Assembly: GCF_030867145.1 (NCBI RefSeq)
Contig: NC_134418.1
Location: forward strand, 57,697,682-57,761,681
Length of the DNA: 64,000 nt
Direction: 5' to 3'
Source of the DNA: Opisthocomus hoazin
Lineage: Eukaryota > Chordata > Aves > Opisthocomiformes > Opisthocomidae
This document shows positions 34,461 to 47,879 of this stretch, piece after piece. The translations under genes were made by a program, and so were the position numbers. The notes under the pieces were generated by a model. The model did no database searches, had not been told where the DNA came from, and was given only the letters and a program-made list of their open reading frames with translations. Numbering within the stretch: position 1 is the first letter of the stretch; each line of letters opens with the position of its first letter.

Positions 34461-37400
34461 CTCTCTTTTTCCATAAACAGGTTTTGTTTGTGGGATCTTA
34501 AACAAAGAAAGCCTCTTTTATAAAAGAACCCTCCAAATGAAGGAGAAGGTCCAAATGCTGACCTCAGTCTTGCGTATGGGAATGAATGCTTATGAAGTCA
34601 CAGTAAAATACCTACAAAACTAATTCCTCCTCAACTGGCAATCGATGGAATCCCCATAGGTTGTATACCTGACGCTAACATTGTACTCTGATTTTTTTAA
34701 AATAACAGAAAAAAGCACTGCCTTCTATGACTTAGGAATGTTACACTGAGATTTTGAGGCTGTGAAAAGGTTAGTGAAGTAGGAGCAAGACGGATTGCAG
34801 AAAACCCTTCAAACCTTGAACGCAGACCTCTGTTGCATAAAAAGAGTGGACTAGTGAGGTTGATGTAATAAATTTGCAGTTAGCTAATTAGCAGGGAAAA
34901 GCATATGAAAGTGAAATCTCATCTGTAACTCTTGCGACAAATAGTCCTGAAATTAGATTATCCTGTTGCTGTTGGAGTATTTGGGATTACGAATATGGTT
35001 TGTGAGAGAGTGACAATAATATCTTCCTTTTTGTTTTATTTCTTCTCAGTTCAAAGTTCTGCTCTTTACCTGGCTTGTAAACTATACATAGCAAAGGAAA
35101 TGGTTTCCTCTTGACATTTTATTTCCCTATACAAATTGCCAACATTAAAGCAACTTCAGATAGGTGGGAAAGTTCGTGACTGTGCTGGCAGCACGTCACC
35201 TGATTTTGGTGAAATTTGGAATGTCGTTTTTCTGCAAATATTCCTTTAATAAACAGAATGTCTGCTCTTAGGTGCCAAAACAGGATTTTGAAAGGGTTTG
35301 AAACACGAGGTAGGTCCTTTGGTCTGTGAGATTCCTTCAATGCCAACTGATTTTCTGGGGGGAGCCTCAGTGTATCCTTTTGTTTTTTAAAGAAAGCAGC
35401 AAAAGTGGAAGGAATAGAAGTGGGTTTTCCACTGATCCTGTCTGCTCTCATCGAAATCCATAAGGATATATGTTCTTGGGAGACACAGACTGCTCATTAG
35501 ACAATGCCAAGAGTGAATCTTGAGGTCTGTTTGAAGAGGAGGAAAAGGGCTGCCAAGTTGCTCAGGCATAGTCAGTGATCTCTCTGGATTAAATATAGAA
35601 TTCATAGGGAGGAAATACACTCATTTCATGAGATGGTCGATTTGGAAGCTGGAAGAGGTCTCTGAGTTCCTATTCCTTTAATGCTTTCTCTTTCAACTTT
35701 TTTTCCCCTCGAGTATTGTTTTATACTAGTCTGAATGAAAAACGTCCCTCAGTTCCAGAGAAATATTCGCCCCAGATATGAACCTTGCAGTTTAAAACTA
35801 CCTCTAGCTTTTTATAGCTTTTATTTTTTAATTAAAAAATAATCTAGAAAAAACCCCAGACAACAAGCAGGTAATTCTTCAAAACCAAAACTGACAAAGT
35901 CATTACTGAGCCTATTAAGAGGAAGGAAACTACTCTTCTGTGCGGAAGCTCAATTCTTCTAGGCTGTGTTGGACTCAGTTTGGTTTTGCCACTAGCCATT
36001 TCAGCACTTTCTCATATTTCTCCAAGGAATAAGTCTGAAATTATGAACGGTCTAGTGATATGGGGCAACGTGCCTTCTGGGAGGCTCTTGTCCTCCCCAG
36101 GTTCCCATGAGCTTTACTAGATAGCTCGTGAAATTGGAGGATATTAGATAGATGACTTAGTTATAAGTTCTACCTTACTTTGTTGTGAGGATCTACTCAG
36201 TCACCAGTGTGCGGTGAGCAAGGGTAGATAGCCCCAAAATCTTAAAAGGTAAGAAATACTTCTTCTTGGTAATAACCACAGAACATACGATAAAGTTTGA
36301 GACCAGTGGAACTATCCAAGTGAAGAAAGGTGAAGTTCAGCATCAGCAAAGATGTCCAGATCCCCTCCTGTAGCTTTGTTTCTGTTTGCCATTTGTTTTT
36401 TAGGATGGACACTCTCGGCTGGGTAGCTGGGTCCTTCAGCAAGGCAGTTTTGCCTAAGATAGGCAGAATGAAGGAAATGCGGGTAGCAAATTGTAATCTT
36501 GCAGAACAAGGATCTAGACTGCCTAAAGAAGATGCGATGTTTGGGAGGTATTTCCATTGCTCTTTTAAGTTTTCAAATGGTATTAAAGGGTTGTCACTTT
36601 ATTCTTAGTTTAATAAGCAGGAATTACTTGTCGTGCTACTGCCAATTCGCTGGCAAAGGGCTTTTAGAAATTAGCCTTAATGGGTTAATTTCGCAATAAA
36701 CTTTGAAGGTACTTCTTAGTCTAATGTGTCTTCCCCATAAGAGAAGATGCTGTAACTGTGGGTTCATTGGCCTGTCTGGGGCCCCTTTGACTTGTGGAGT
36801 CAAGGATCTTTGCTAGAAAAGAGTTCAGCAGAATTCTTGTAGAAAGATCTGCAGGTGTCACGAAGTCAGGCAGAGCCTGGATTAATTATTCAGTACAGTT
36901 CTCCCCAGCTTGGTTTATGATGTGTATAAGCATCCTACATTTAAGAAGAAAACACCTTTCTTCCCTTACTCCTTTACATCTGCTCTCTTTTCAGAGTTAA
37001 TAACACTAACCCTCTGCACTTCTTTGGGAAAACCAAAAACATTAGAAGAAACACATCTCTTTTTGGCTAGTCATTTTCCTTTGGAAAGAGAGAGAGAAGA
37101 GTTAGCCCAGGTCAGAAACCCCCATTGCTTGCCCAAATCTCAAACTTGGGTGTTCTCTGCATCGGAAGTAGCTTGTGACCATATAAATCCATACATCAGC
37201 TTGGCGATGAGACACCACCCTGCAGAATATCAACACCAAAGCAAGCAGGACCCAGTGGGGAATGTTCCCACCGCCGGCTCCCTGGTACATGCAACACACA
37301 CGAGTTTGTGCCAGAGGCCCAGCGCCCATTCCCCTCCCATATATATGCGAGTTTGGGTCAGGTTTGCTATGCCCAGGAGAGAACTTATGAGCAGATAGCA

Positions 37401-39004
37401 TGCTGGAGAGAAGGTTTACACGTCCAGACAGGGACTAGAATGTCTCCACCCAAGTGTCTCACGTTAGCTTCGGATTTCTAGCTGTGTCTGGAGTCACCAG
37501 GCTTTAGGAGAAGTAGCTGGACTGTTGAGTATACTTAGTCTCTTACGTGCCTATGTTTTAATAGTTGTACCTAGAGATCGATAGTGAATTTGACCAGCTG
37601 ATATGTTGACCGAGAATGTACTGTTCAATGCAAAATTATAACAACTGGCTTTCAACCTGTGTTTGGAGAATTAGTGGGTAAATAACCTGGTCTAAAGAAA
37701 CCTGTCACCCACATTAGGAACTGTGAACTAATTATTGCTTTCTGATATTCTGCTCTTACTTGTTTTGCCTTTTTATCCTGATTGTTTGCATTCCTAGGGC
37801 TGATTCGCCTTTTTGATGCAATGCCATGTGATCTGCTGATTAATTTTTTGTGAGCAATCATAAACTCCAACCTATGGCTGACTCGGTATATTTTTATGCT
37901 ACGCTCCATAAACATTCATTCATTTCTTATGATTACTGTGTGGAAACAGACTTTTACAGGCTAATAAACTTGAATATGAACTGGATGAAGGGTTTCCTTG
38001 TGTCACTTCTTTCCTCTTTTTAAGTAAAAAAAAAAGAAATGGAGACATAAAGGTCCAGACCTTGCTTTGATTTAACCAGGTCTCTGTAGCTGTCTGCACA
38101 GGTGCTATCAGTAGCAAAATTGGAAATACCAGTAGCAAAACCTGATTCTTGAGTTGATTTCATTCACGGTGAGATGCACTCCTTGTTTAAAATAAAACAG
38201 ACTTTCAGGTTTTAGGGCTGGGAGAGAGGGGGAAGGGAAATCGGGGGTTTTCTGTAATTGGCCACTCTGGTGTCTTCTCTGCCATAGACCTGCTTCCTTA
38301 GCCATGCCGACATGCAGCAAGCAGCTTCCAGCTGAGACAATTAAGCAGAGCATTCGCCTCCAGTGCGGCTCCCTCGCTGGGGGCGGGCGGTGCTGGCTGC
38401 CTTCTGTCTGTCCATGCAGGGGACAGCTGGAGCGTGCAGGCAGGCGTGACCTCTCCGCAGGCAGAGGTCCGGGGCCAGCAGCCTCTCACACCTCCGGGGT
38501 CCGACACTCCCCAGCCTGCGGTGCGTGGCAAGAGTCCGGTCAGAAATGGCTCTGTGGGTGGCAGAGGTTTTTTCCTCACTTAGATTGCGAGTTCAAACTT
38601 GAAACAGCTTGGAATTACTGACAGTAAGTGTAGTAAACAGAAGGAATATGAATTCTCATGTCTTAGCTGTTTAAGGCATCTCAACAGATGAGTAAACTGG
38701 CAGTAATCGGTAACCCTTTAAATGGTCTCTTCAAGGAGACCATGGGAATGGAACAGCATTTCTGCAGGGAAAGGCAGCAAAGCTAGAAAGAGGCTGGCCC
38801 AATGCCTCCACACAGCTACATATAGTCCTCTGATGTAAAGAAGTCAGCATCCTTTCCGTATGTCAATCTGATGTGTGTTGTTATGCATAAAAATTGTGGT
38901 TTTCAGACTGTTCAGGCCACCACTGGAGGCCCAGGGCACACACATGGTCTTAATCACGCCGAAGAGCCCGCAGGAATTTGATAGCAGAAGGAAGGCTTGT
39001 GCTT
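34461..39004. other. Downstream non-coding stretch
   Basis: AT-rich, mostly unique sequence with no recognisable gene or repeat. Open frames are under 170 codons, overlap one another and have no domain. A short GC-rich patch at 38340-38540 has the only notable change in composition. Confidence 0.6.
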
Positions 39005-39863
39005 TGGAGACATCTTTATCAATGATCTGGATGAGGGGACTGAGTGCTCCCCCAGTAAGTTTACAGGTGACATCAAATCAGGTTGGAGTGTCAATCTGCT
39101 AGAGGATAGGAAGGCTCTGCAGAGGGATCTGGACAGGCTGGATCGATGGGCTGAGGCCAACTGTATGAGGTTCAACAAGGCCAAGTGCCGGGTCCTGCAC
39201 TTGGGTCACAACAGCCCCACGCAACGCTACAGGCTTGGGGAGGAGTGGCTGGAAACCTGCCCACCAGAAAAGGACCTGGGGCTGCTGGTCGACAGCCGGC
39301 TGAACATGAGCCAGCAGTGTGCCCAGGTGGCCAAGGCGGCCAACGGCGTCCTGGCTGGTATCAGGAATAGTTTGGCCAGCAGGAGTAGGGAGGGGATCGT
39401 GCCCCTGTGCTCAGCACTGGTGAGGCCGCCCCTCCAGTCCTGTGTTCAGTTTTGGGCCCCTCACTACAAGAAGGACATTGAGGTGCTGGAGCATGTCCAG
39501 AGAAGGTCAACAAGGCTGGTGAGGGGTCTAGAGAACAAGTCTGATGAGGAGCAGCTGAGGGAGCAGGGGCTGTTTAGTCTGGAGAAGAGGAGGCTGAGGG
39601 GGGACCTTCTTGCTCTCTACAACTACCTGAAAGGAGGCTGTAGTGAGGTGGGTGTTGATCTCTTCTCCCAGGTAACCAGTGATAGGACGAGAGGCAATGG
39701 CCTCAGGTTGCATGAGGGGAGGTTCAGACTGGATATTAGGAAAAATTTCTTTACTGAAAGAGTGGTCCAGCATTGGAATAGGCTGCCTAGGGGGGTGGTG
39801 GAGTCACCACCCCTGGAGGTGTTTAAAAAATGTGTAGATGTAGCGCTTGGGGACATGGTTTAG
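39005..39863 (+). pseudogene. CR1 reverse transcriptase C-terminal fragment
   Basis: About 286 codons remain open in one frame. They contain the RT thumb and C-terminal motifs typical of CR1 ORF2, such as [39 protein letters not shown] and [20 protein letters not shown]. The frame ends in the usual place (GDMV then TAG). The upstream RT fingers and palm and the endonuclease are missing. The catalytic FADD box is altered: the sequence reads F-T-G-D (39060-39071), so the first catalytic aspartate is lost. It cannot encode an active enzyme. The apparent Met start at 38997 lies in flanking DNA and is accidental. Confidence 0.9.
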
Positions 39864-39955
39864 TAGGAAAGGTGATGTTGGGTGGATGGTTGGCCTCGAT
39901 GATCTTAGAGGTCTTTTGCAACCTATGATTCTGTAATTCTGTGATTCTATGATTC
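39005..39955 (+). mobile_element. CR1 LINE, 5'-truncated, 0.95 kb
   Basis: This is the 3' part of an avian CR1 element in plus orientation. It starts inside the reverse transcriptase with a block reading [12 protein letters not shown]. It runs through the RT C-terminus and ends with the diagnostic CR1 tail, GATTCTGTAATTCTGTGATTCTATGATTC-type octamer repeats at about 39927-39955, with no poly(A). The TTGGGTGGATGGTTGGCC and GATGATCTTAGAGGTC blocks ahead of the tail are typical. 5' truncation is normal for CR1. The nearly unbroken frame suggests a relatively young insertion for a bird genome. No target-site duplication is evident, as usual for this family. Confidence 0.93.
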
Positions 39956-40354
39956 AAGCAATGAGATCCAGTATCATGGAACTGTGCAGCTGGACCTGAC
40001 AGAGGCACAGCTGTCCTAGCCAGGGATCTTTTGGGGGGGCACCAGTCCAACCCCTGCCTTTGATTTCCCAGTTATGCTGGAAAGAGTGACTTTTATCAGC
40101 TGGGGATGATCCTGAGGCAATCTCACCACAGAGATGGAGCAGGTCTGTTAGCTGATTGGGGTTTTCCCTGTTGTGACCCAGCACATCTTACTCCAATAAT
40201 GTAAGCTAGAATTGCAGCAGCTGATAAGAGAAGCCAGGGAAAACTGCAGCTCCCCCAAGCCAGGCAGAGGAAAAAGCCCACTTGCTCACTCTTTCTTTCT
40301 GTTTTTTTGTCCCTTCCCCTGTATGTGCTTCTTTTACTCCTCGCTTCCCTGGAG

Positions 40355-40472
40355 GAGGACAGCAGCAGTGGCAGCAGCTCGGGTCCCCAGCTGCATGGTT
40401 CGCGTCCCGGGAAGGCGTCGGGGCTGCGGCTGCGCAGAGGCCTGAGCTCCCGGCGGCTGGAGCACCTGCAAG
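40355..40472 (+). other. Exon-like GC-rich segment, function unknown
   Basis: A 118-nt CpG-bearing segment sits between a pyrimidine-rich tract ending in GGAG (AG 40353-40354) and a consensus-like donor CAAG|GTAGGT (GT at 40473). The surrounding frame opens at Met 40307 with a hydrophobic SLPLYVLLLLLASL stretch, followed by a Ser-rich and then Arg-rich sequence, superficially like a signal peptide plus basic propeptide. I do not recognise it as any known protein. It could be an exon of a non-coding RNA, a lineage-specific gene, or chance. Confidence 0.2.
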
Positions 40473-43400
40473 GTAGGTGGGGTGCTCAGGGTGCGGAGCG
40501 GCACCCCAGCAAGCGCCGAGGGTGGGAAGGTAGCTGTGCTCTGGGGCTGTTGCTCCTCTGCCTGCGACAGCAGTTTCCGTGGGGGAATGGCAGGGGGTGT
40601 TGGCCTGGAGCAGTCGACGCTGAACTTTTCACATCCCTGGCTTGGCAGGGGCTGGAAGCCAATGCAGATTGCAATGGCAGCAGTGAATGCATAGGCTACT
40701 TCCGCCCTAAAATGCTGGTACTGACCAAATCTAGGGGTAAGACTTGTGCTTGACCCATTGCTGGTTTGTCCTAAACTTTCCCCTGTCAGAGATGAGGGTT
40801 CTACAAAACAGATTAAAAGAAGCCAGGCCCTAGCTGTTTTTTTCCTTATTTTCTTGGAAATAACTGAGTTGGTTTTGCTAGGACTTTGAAAGATCACTGA
40901 GCTCACAGAGGACACTGAGCTCAAGGCAGATGCCTTGCCTGGAAGCTTTCAGCCCGCAGAATTAAAGATCTGAATAAAGCTACAAACCGCTGAAGATAGG
41001 ACCTTTTAACGGGCGCTGTAGGCGATGCGAACTGCAGGTGTTTGCCACCAGCTTTGCTGGGAGCGAGAAGGGCACTAATTCTGCAGCGCTGCATGGGGAC
41101 ACCCAGGTCGGTTCTCCGCCAGCAAGGCTGGAGGCAGCCGAGGTGGGTTAGCGCTTTCTGGGTAGGCATCCCCTTAGCATAAAACACTGCTCATATGATG
41201 GAAAGCAAGGCCACTCGGCAAGCCAGGCAGGTTATATCCAGCAAGATTGTTCGAAGAAACCTCCTGGGGATGATGGCGACGCCCCGGCAGAGCCATGCCG
41301 GGGTGTGCCGCGGCCCCCTCCCCACTCCCTGCCCCGTTTTGATGCGACGCTTCACGCTGCTGTTCTGACACATGGCCGCTCCCAACGCAGTTGCTGCATT
41401 TCTCTTCTGCTTTATGTTAAAACAAGGAAGGTGTTTAAATATTTATTATAGCTAGAAACTCCAGAAGCCAGGTTTCATTTGTGCAAGCGACTGGGATTTT
41501 TTTTTTCCAAGTGTCAGTAATAATTCATTAATTATTATTTTAAAGCTGTTGTTGTTGTTCTCACTGCGATGTGTCACCTTCCCGCTGACTTAGTGGCAAC
41601 CTGCACGAGATGTGGGATGTTACAGCGCTGCAGTTCTTGCTCCTGTGGGTTGTCACTGCTCCTTAAAATATCTTCCAAGTCAACAAAGTGGGCGCTGGAG
41701 TTCCTAGTGTCTCTTGTACCAAAAGAAGATTATTTTTTTTCCTTGCTCTTCCCCCAAGTTAATTTTTGTGTCTGAGTGCCTTCTGCTGCCATTACCATAC
41801 CTGCAGAATTGGGGTCTGCTCCTGCCCCTCTGCAGATGCAGGAGGCAAAACCCGTGTGGCTTTCAACACCCAGGGATGCTGCATTTGGCCGTTGCTGCTG
41901 GGTGAGCATTTCTGCTCGCCCTGGTGGGTGCACCGAGCTGTGCCAAGCCTCGGCGGTCCTTAACGCAGGCTCTAAGCACTGAAGTGGCATAGCCTGGAAT
42001 AGAGAGCTGTGCAAAAGCAATCTTGGCGGCCTTGGCAGGTGGGCATCTTTCTTAGATTACTCTAAATGCAGAGCGTTGCTTGTTTTCCCCTGCAGATGAG
42101 AGAGGATGCAGCAGCTGGGGAGAGGCAGGCTGCACCCATGGGAAATGGGAAAATTGCACTGGCAAATGCTTCTTGTTTGCTTTTTTAGTCCAGAACGTGA
42201 AGTTTGTCTCTTGAATGCCCTTTTTCCAGTGCCCTTCCCTCGAACACTATCATTACCACTTGTGCTTTTGCCACTTTTGCTGGAGAGGACCATCCCAGTG
42301 AGCAAAGCCTCTCCCCGTCTTACCCTATCAGGGACACGCCTGTGCCTAATGCCACCACTGCCATATTCCCATCGGTCGTTGCTGAGCTGGGTACCAGAGC
42401 TGCCAATGGCTGTGGAAACTGGGTGGCAGGCTGCACAAGGCTGTGCCCTAACTGGGCTGTCCAAAACCTCTGCCAGGAGCTGGGGTTGAGGCAGGGAAAG
42501 AGCTGCCAGCCTTGGTGAACCTGCTCCCACCCATGGTAACCACAGGAGCTGAGCATCCTCGGTGCAGGCCATGGGGCTGAGAGGAGAAACTGCTCCTCTG
42601 GCCTGAAACATGCCCGTGAGGACTGCCTTACAGGGTCACTGAAGGTGGATGGCTGGTCCTGGCTTGCTTGGGAAGGGCAGCAGCTGCCAAGCCAGGAGGT
42701 ACCGGGCTGTCCTGGTCTGTATGGATGTGGCTGGGACACCTCCAGGCAGAGGAGCAGGGGCAGGAAGAGATTCCTGTGTGGGCAAGTGCAGATGCTCATG
42801 CTTACAGGCACGCCTGCAGCTGCTTCTGTGCCCGAATCCCAGCCAATCCGAGTGCACCAGGCACAGCCCAAAGACCACCTCTGCTGTCAAACCCATAGGT
42901 GCCGCCATGTCCCAGAGCATTTGCACTTGCTCGTCATGTGTGTGGATGTGTGAGTGTTAACAGGCAGTGCTGGGCTGGAGATTAGGTTTGTTATCCTGAC
43001 TCTACTTTTTACTTCTTAAAAGATATGCCATGCAATTTGGCTCAGTTCCCACTCCTTCTCTTCCTCTTCCTGCTTTCTCTTCTTGTCTTTACCAACCTGG
43101 CCTTGCCCTGCCTGGAACCCATGCACCAACAGTGCAGCAAGGCAGGGAGCTCCCCTCCAGGGTATTTCTGCTGGCACCCCCAGTGTGCTACTGGAGCAGC
43201 TGGGACTGCACTGGAGTAAACGCAAGCATAGCAACAGCTGTGCACATAATTCTTTAGGGGAGGTGGGGAGAAGTAATATTGTGCCTCCTTTCCACAGGAT
43301 GGATCCTTGCCTTTGCCGCAGTACCAGCTTGTGGGGGATGCTTCCCGGGAGGCAGGGCAAGCTGTGGGAGCAGGGATGAGCTGCCAGGGCTCTGCAGGAT

Positions 43401-46400
43401 TCGCCATTGCCTGGATAACGCGTGGCCAGGGTTCAACCTGAACAGCCAGCTCGCGTTGTGCGGTCGTGGGAGTGATTTGCTGAGATGAATTGCTTTGCCT
43501 CCTGAGAGGCCCAGGAGCACGGGGAGCCCAGCCCCAGCTTTGCAGTGCCTGCCATTTCTGCCACCCCTTGATGGGGGGCTCGGCCCCACGGGAGCACTGC
43601 TCCCAGGAGGCTTTTAATGGGGAGCCCCGGTTTGGGTCAGGATCGTGACGCCGCCGGGGCATCTGGCAGGGCTGTGGCAGTGAAGCACAGCATTTGGAGA
43701 GGATGCTTTAGCTGGGGAAGGAGTGCTGAAATGCTGCTTAAAACATGCACCTCCACAAATAAAGGCACAGCAGCTCTGGGGGGTAACCCCTCTGAGTGCA
43801 GCCCTAACCAAATGCGTGTAAGCATCACTTGCCGTGCCGGGAAACGTGCTGTCAGTCTGTCCCTCATCCGTTCATCAGGGGAGGGTGGTAGCGCTGTGAG
43901 GAGAGGAAACTGGAGAGGAAAAAAGCCCGACAAGCACTGCTGGGTTGCGTGTGGAGGGGGCAAGCCCAGGGTGCTTGAGCACATGGTTGTGCCCCTGCGG
44001 GTGTCCTTGGGTTCCTGGCCCCGGCTGGGCTCTCCCTCCTTGCTGCAGCTGCCACAGCCCAGCACCTGCCTCTCCCTGGCCCCTCAAGAGGTGAAACTGC
44101 TCCTCGTAGCCCTTCCCAGCGGCCGAGGAGCCCGGCAGGGTGCAAGGGATATGGCCATGTCTCTGGGAAAGGCCATGCAGGGATGCCCTGCTGCAGCCGC
44201 GGGGCTGGCACGGGAGAGCTGCGGTGTGACACAGCGCCTGCGCTGGCTCTGAGGCTGGGGCGGCTGTGTGGTGCTGTGCGGGGCTCGTGATTTCAGGTTT
44301 TGGTGACTTTTTTTCCCTCATTCCTGCTCTTATGGACACCTGTCGCAACCAGCTCCTCCGCCCGTTTTTATGTTGACTCCGACTTGGCCCGCAGAGATGT
44401 GTGCAGCACCTGGGTAGGACACCAGAGGAGGCATCTGGGGAGCTGCAGCGATGCCCAGGTGGTGTGGTGGGGACTCCCTGGGGCAGAGTGGAAGAGAGGA
44501 CCTCAAGCTCCACCAGACAGCGGCAGCCTCTTTCCCCAGAGCATGCAAGCAAAGCCCAAAGCTGCGCAGCAACAAATGAGGGCTGCTCTGGGGTGGTGGC
44601 TGCTTCTTCTGCACCCTGGGGCTCTGAAGCACCGTGGGATTGACCTCCATCTTCATTGCCCATATACCAATCTCAGTAAGTGTTGCTGTCTTTGCACAGG
44701 CTGCTATCGCAGACCAGCACCGCTCTCCCAGTCCCTTCTCGGGTCCTTGGGGCACTGGCCTATGCCATTGTCAACGGGGCTGCGGGCACCAGCATGCCTG
44801 GGCCCACACGTGCAGGGGAAGGGGCCACCAAGCCCTCCCGGCACCGGACCGCCAACTTGTGCTGAGCAGCGCAGACAGAGAGCACGAGGGGCTGGTCCAC
44901 ACCAGCGTGTCTTCCCTTACAAGCACCAGCCAGTTGCTAGTGTGTCAATTTATCTGTGTTTCCCTCAACAATGTGGCTGTGTAGTGCCCACCTTCGAAAA
45001 GGTCACGCTTACTGGAGAAGTGACTTTTCTACTTGGGTGCCGACGGTATCTACGTTGCACATGAGTGTTGCAGGGTGGACCTTTAATCTGGGCTTAATTC
45101 TGGTTCTGCCTTCCTCCAGCAGCATCTCCAAGTCAGCTGTACTTCAGATGCTGGCAGGAACTGGAGTAGGAGTAATTTGCTGGGCTGGAGTGTCGCTCAG
45201 CAATGAGTGGCAGGTGACAGCCGTGATGGAAAGGGACGTTTATTTGCCTTTTGGATAGAAGGGATGTGACACCTCTTGTCAAATCCCATCTTTGCAAATT
45301 TGGGCTGTGAGGCAATAAGGCAGAGGTCCTGGCAAAAGGTCAGACAAAGCAGCGCTCTGCCTCGGTGGGCGTTTGCCCGGATACTGCAATGGCATGAGCG
45401 TGGCGCGTGGTAGCAGCCGGCCTGAGGACCGGCCGCTCCACCTTCTGCAGGCTGAGCCCCTTCACAGCTCAGGTGGTGTTGCCAGTAATGGCTTCCATGC
45501 TGTTTTGACACGTGCACACTTGATCTTACACCTTGGTGATATTTTACAACATGAGAGTTACTTGTAAGACCAAGGGACGCTTCATGTGTTGCTCTATGGT
45601 TTGATGGTGCCTCACATGGGTTTTCGGTACTTTGGAGGCCTCTTTGAGAACGGGAGGTGTGCAACCTCTCTGAAACATAGGTACGAGTATGGATTTTTTT
45701 TAAATGGATTTAAAAACACATCTTTGTTTAAACACGGACTCACATCTGCAGTTGAGCTTTGGTGGTCAACACGGACGGAAGCAACATGAACTAGAAGTGA
45801 CTGTCACCTGTGGGCCATAAGGGACTCCCACAACCTGCTCTGCTGCTGTAAACATAAAGACAGGAGAGTAAATGGATCAGGGAAGCACAGGTGAGGGACT
45901 TCCACACTTGGGGAGGTGCTGGGCTGCACCTGCCCAGCTGGGGGTCTAGGGTTATCTCCCGGGTCTTGTTCCCACCTCTGCTGCTAGCGACAGCTTGGCC
46001 GCCCCACTGCGTGGCCTTTCCCCGGCCCTTCCCTGCTCCAACCCTGCTGGAAGCTGCTCTTTTCCAGCATTCGTGGAAAATCCAAGCCTGCAGTTTACAA
46101 AAACCCACTCAGCTCCTCTTTTCCCATCAGTAAACGCGTGTAACCAGCACTTTGCACCATTACACCTCCTTAGAGATGCAGAAAACACATAGGTTGTTTG
46201 TTTTCACGTATACCTACCTAATTGATGGGTTGAGAAAGGGGAGGCGGGAAAGGAACTTCAGCCCTATTAAACTGTTGGGAATTGCGTGCGTTAGATTAGA
46301 AGTGTTTGTATTATAAATACTGCAAGGAGCTGAGGCGGCGAGCGAGCGAGCTGGCTCTCGGCATCCAGGATAAAACCACTGGCGGTGGTGGAGCCCTTTA

Positions 46401-47879
46401 TAAACGTTTTCATTTTTCAGGATGCAGGGGATAGCTAATCCAAACTACACGCCTGGAATTTAGCTCCCATGGCCGGCGGCTGCGCTGGCTCCGTGCTGGG
46501 ACAGGACCTTAGGCAGCAGGGCCAGGACCTGCACGCAGCCCTGCCTCGCCTTCCGGTCCTGTCTTCCAGAGGAGCTGCTGGTGTAAATATCCGCAATCTT
46601 TGCAGGTGGATTTTTAAATCTAGAGTTGAGCTTTGGAGCTCTGATCTATTTATACACAGTGTGCGGGGCACAAGTATATTCAGGAGAAATTTTTCAGGGA
46701 CCAGAGAGATTTGTGGCTTATCTGTAGACAAGCATAAGAAAAAAACCGACCAAAAACCACCCAGAGCTTTTCCTTTTTTTTTTTTTCACTTTATGGCTGC
46801 ACATCATGCTAGTGCTTAACCAGAGGGAGAGCAGCTGAAGACAGCCAAGTGTCTGAAAAGCCATGCTCACATTTCTCAGGTAACACTGATGGATTTTTGT
46901 TTCTGGGAGCAGGGTTGCATGCTGCGGGGTCATGGCACCTGCAGAGAAAAAGCACAGTTATTACAGAAAACAGAACCAAACAGATACCACTCCATCTTCT
47001 CCTCATTTCAGGGGGTTGCAGTGAAATCTGGATGGGCAAGACCTCCCTTTGGAGCCTTTCGTTTTTGTCCTGACGGACAGGCCCAACAGCGTGCTAGTGC
47101 TCCCAGGTTAGAGATTTCTCCCTGCGTGTCTCCCCAGAGCCACGTCCTTAATTGTGGGCTGCTGCCCCCCGCCCCCTGCCTCCAGCTCAGGCCAGACCAG
47201 CAGCCAAGGGCACTTCGGAGAGTTGTCAGGTGCATTGGGCCGTGCTAAGTGAAGTGTGCAGGGAGGAGAGCCGGGGAAAGAAAAATACCAGGGCTGCATG
47301 CCAGTTCTTCAACCTCTGGTAGGGTGACAACCTCGCAAGGGCAGCGGAGCTAAACGTGGCTAAAACGGATCCTCTGGGGTGGTGACTCTCCGCTTGTCAT
47401 CTCCAGCGCAGAGCTGAACTCAGCCTGGCTGCCTGTAAAGCTGGAAGAGCGTATGTGTGGATTAGTGATTACCTTTCCCCTAATAAAAAAGAAAGAAAGA
47501 AAAAAAAAGGGAGAGCGAGAGGTCCTTTAGCAAGTTATTGCTTTTATACGCCGCACCTCTGCGCACTGAGCTGAGACAGCTTCCTCTGTGCATTCAACTG
47601 AAAACAAAGAGTGAGAAGCAGAATGAAAGAGCAGGACACAGCCTGCCCCACAAACCTGAAGCCTTGCTCTGCTGCCTGCCTGCCTGCGTAGTGGGGGGAC
47701 AAGCTGCCCTGCTTGCGGGGGTCTGCAGGGGGGCACCCATCAACCTGGCGCCCTCCTGCCCACCTCCAGCACCTCTGGAGAAACAAGGGGAAAGGACTAC
47801 CGCAATAAGTTAAAAAAAAAAAAAAGCCTCCCCCTGCCCTCAAAAATAATAATGATTATTATTATTAAAAAAAAACCCG

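Noticed and set aside
39528..39856. Minus-strand frames within the CR1
   Set aside because: Antisense shadows of the CR1 reverse transcriptase fragment.
42057..45064. Several frames of 180-262 codons on both strands
   Set aside because: They overlap each other on opposite strands, are rich in Cys/Trp/Pro/Ser, have no recognisable domain or ordered splice sites, and fit GC-rich unique DNA.
47817..47875. A-rich and (ATT)n stretch considered as a CRISPR-like or satellite array
   Set aside because: Only short homopolymers and three or four ATT units; no regular spacer pattern, and the genome is vertebrate.
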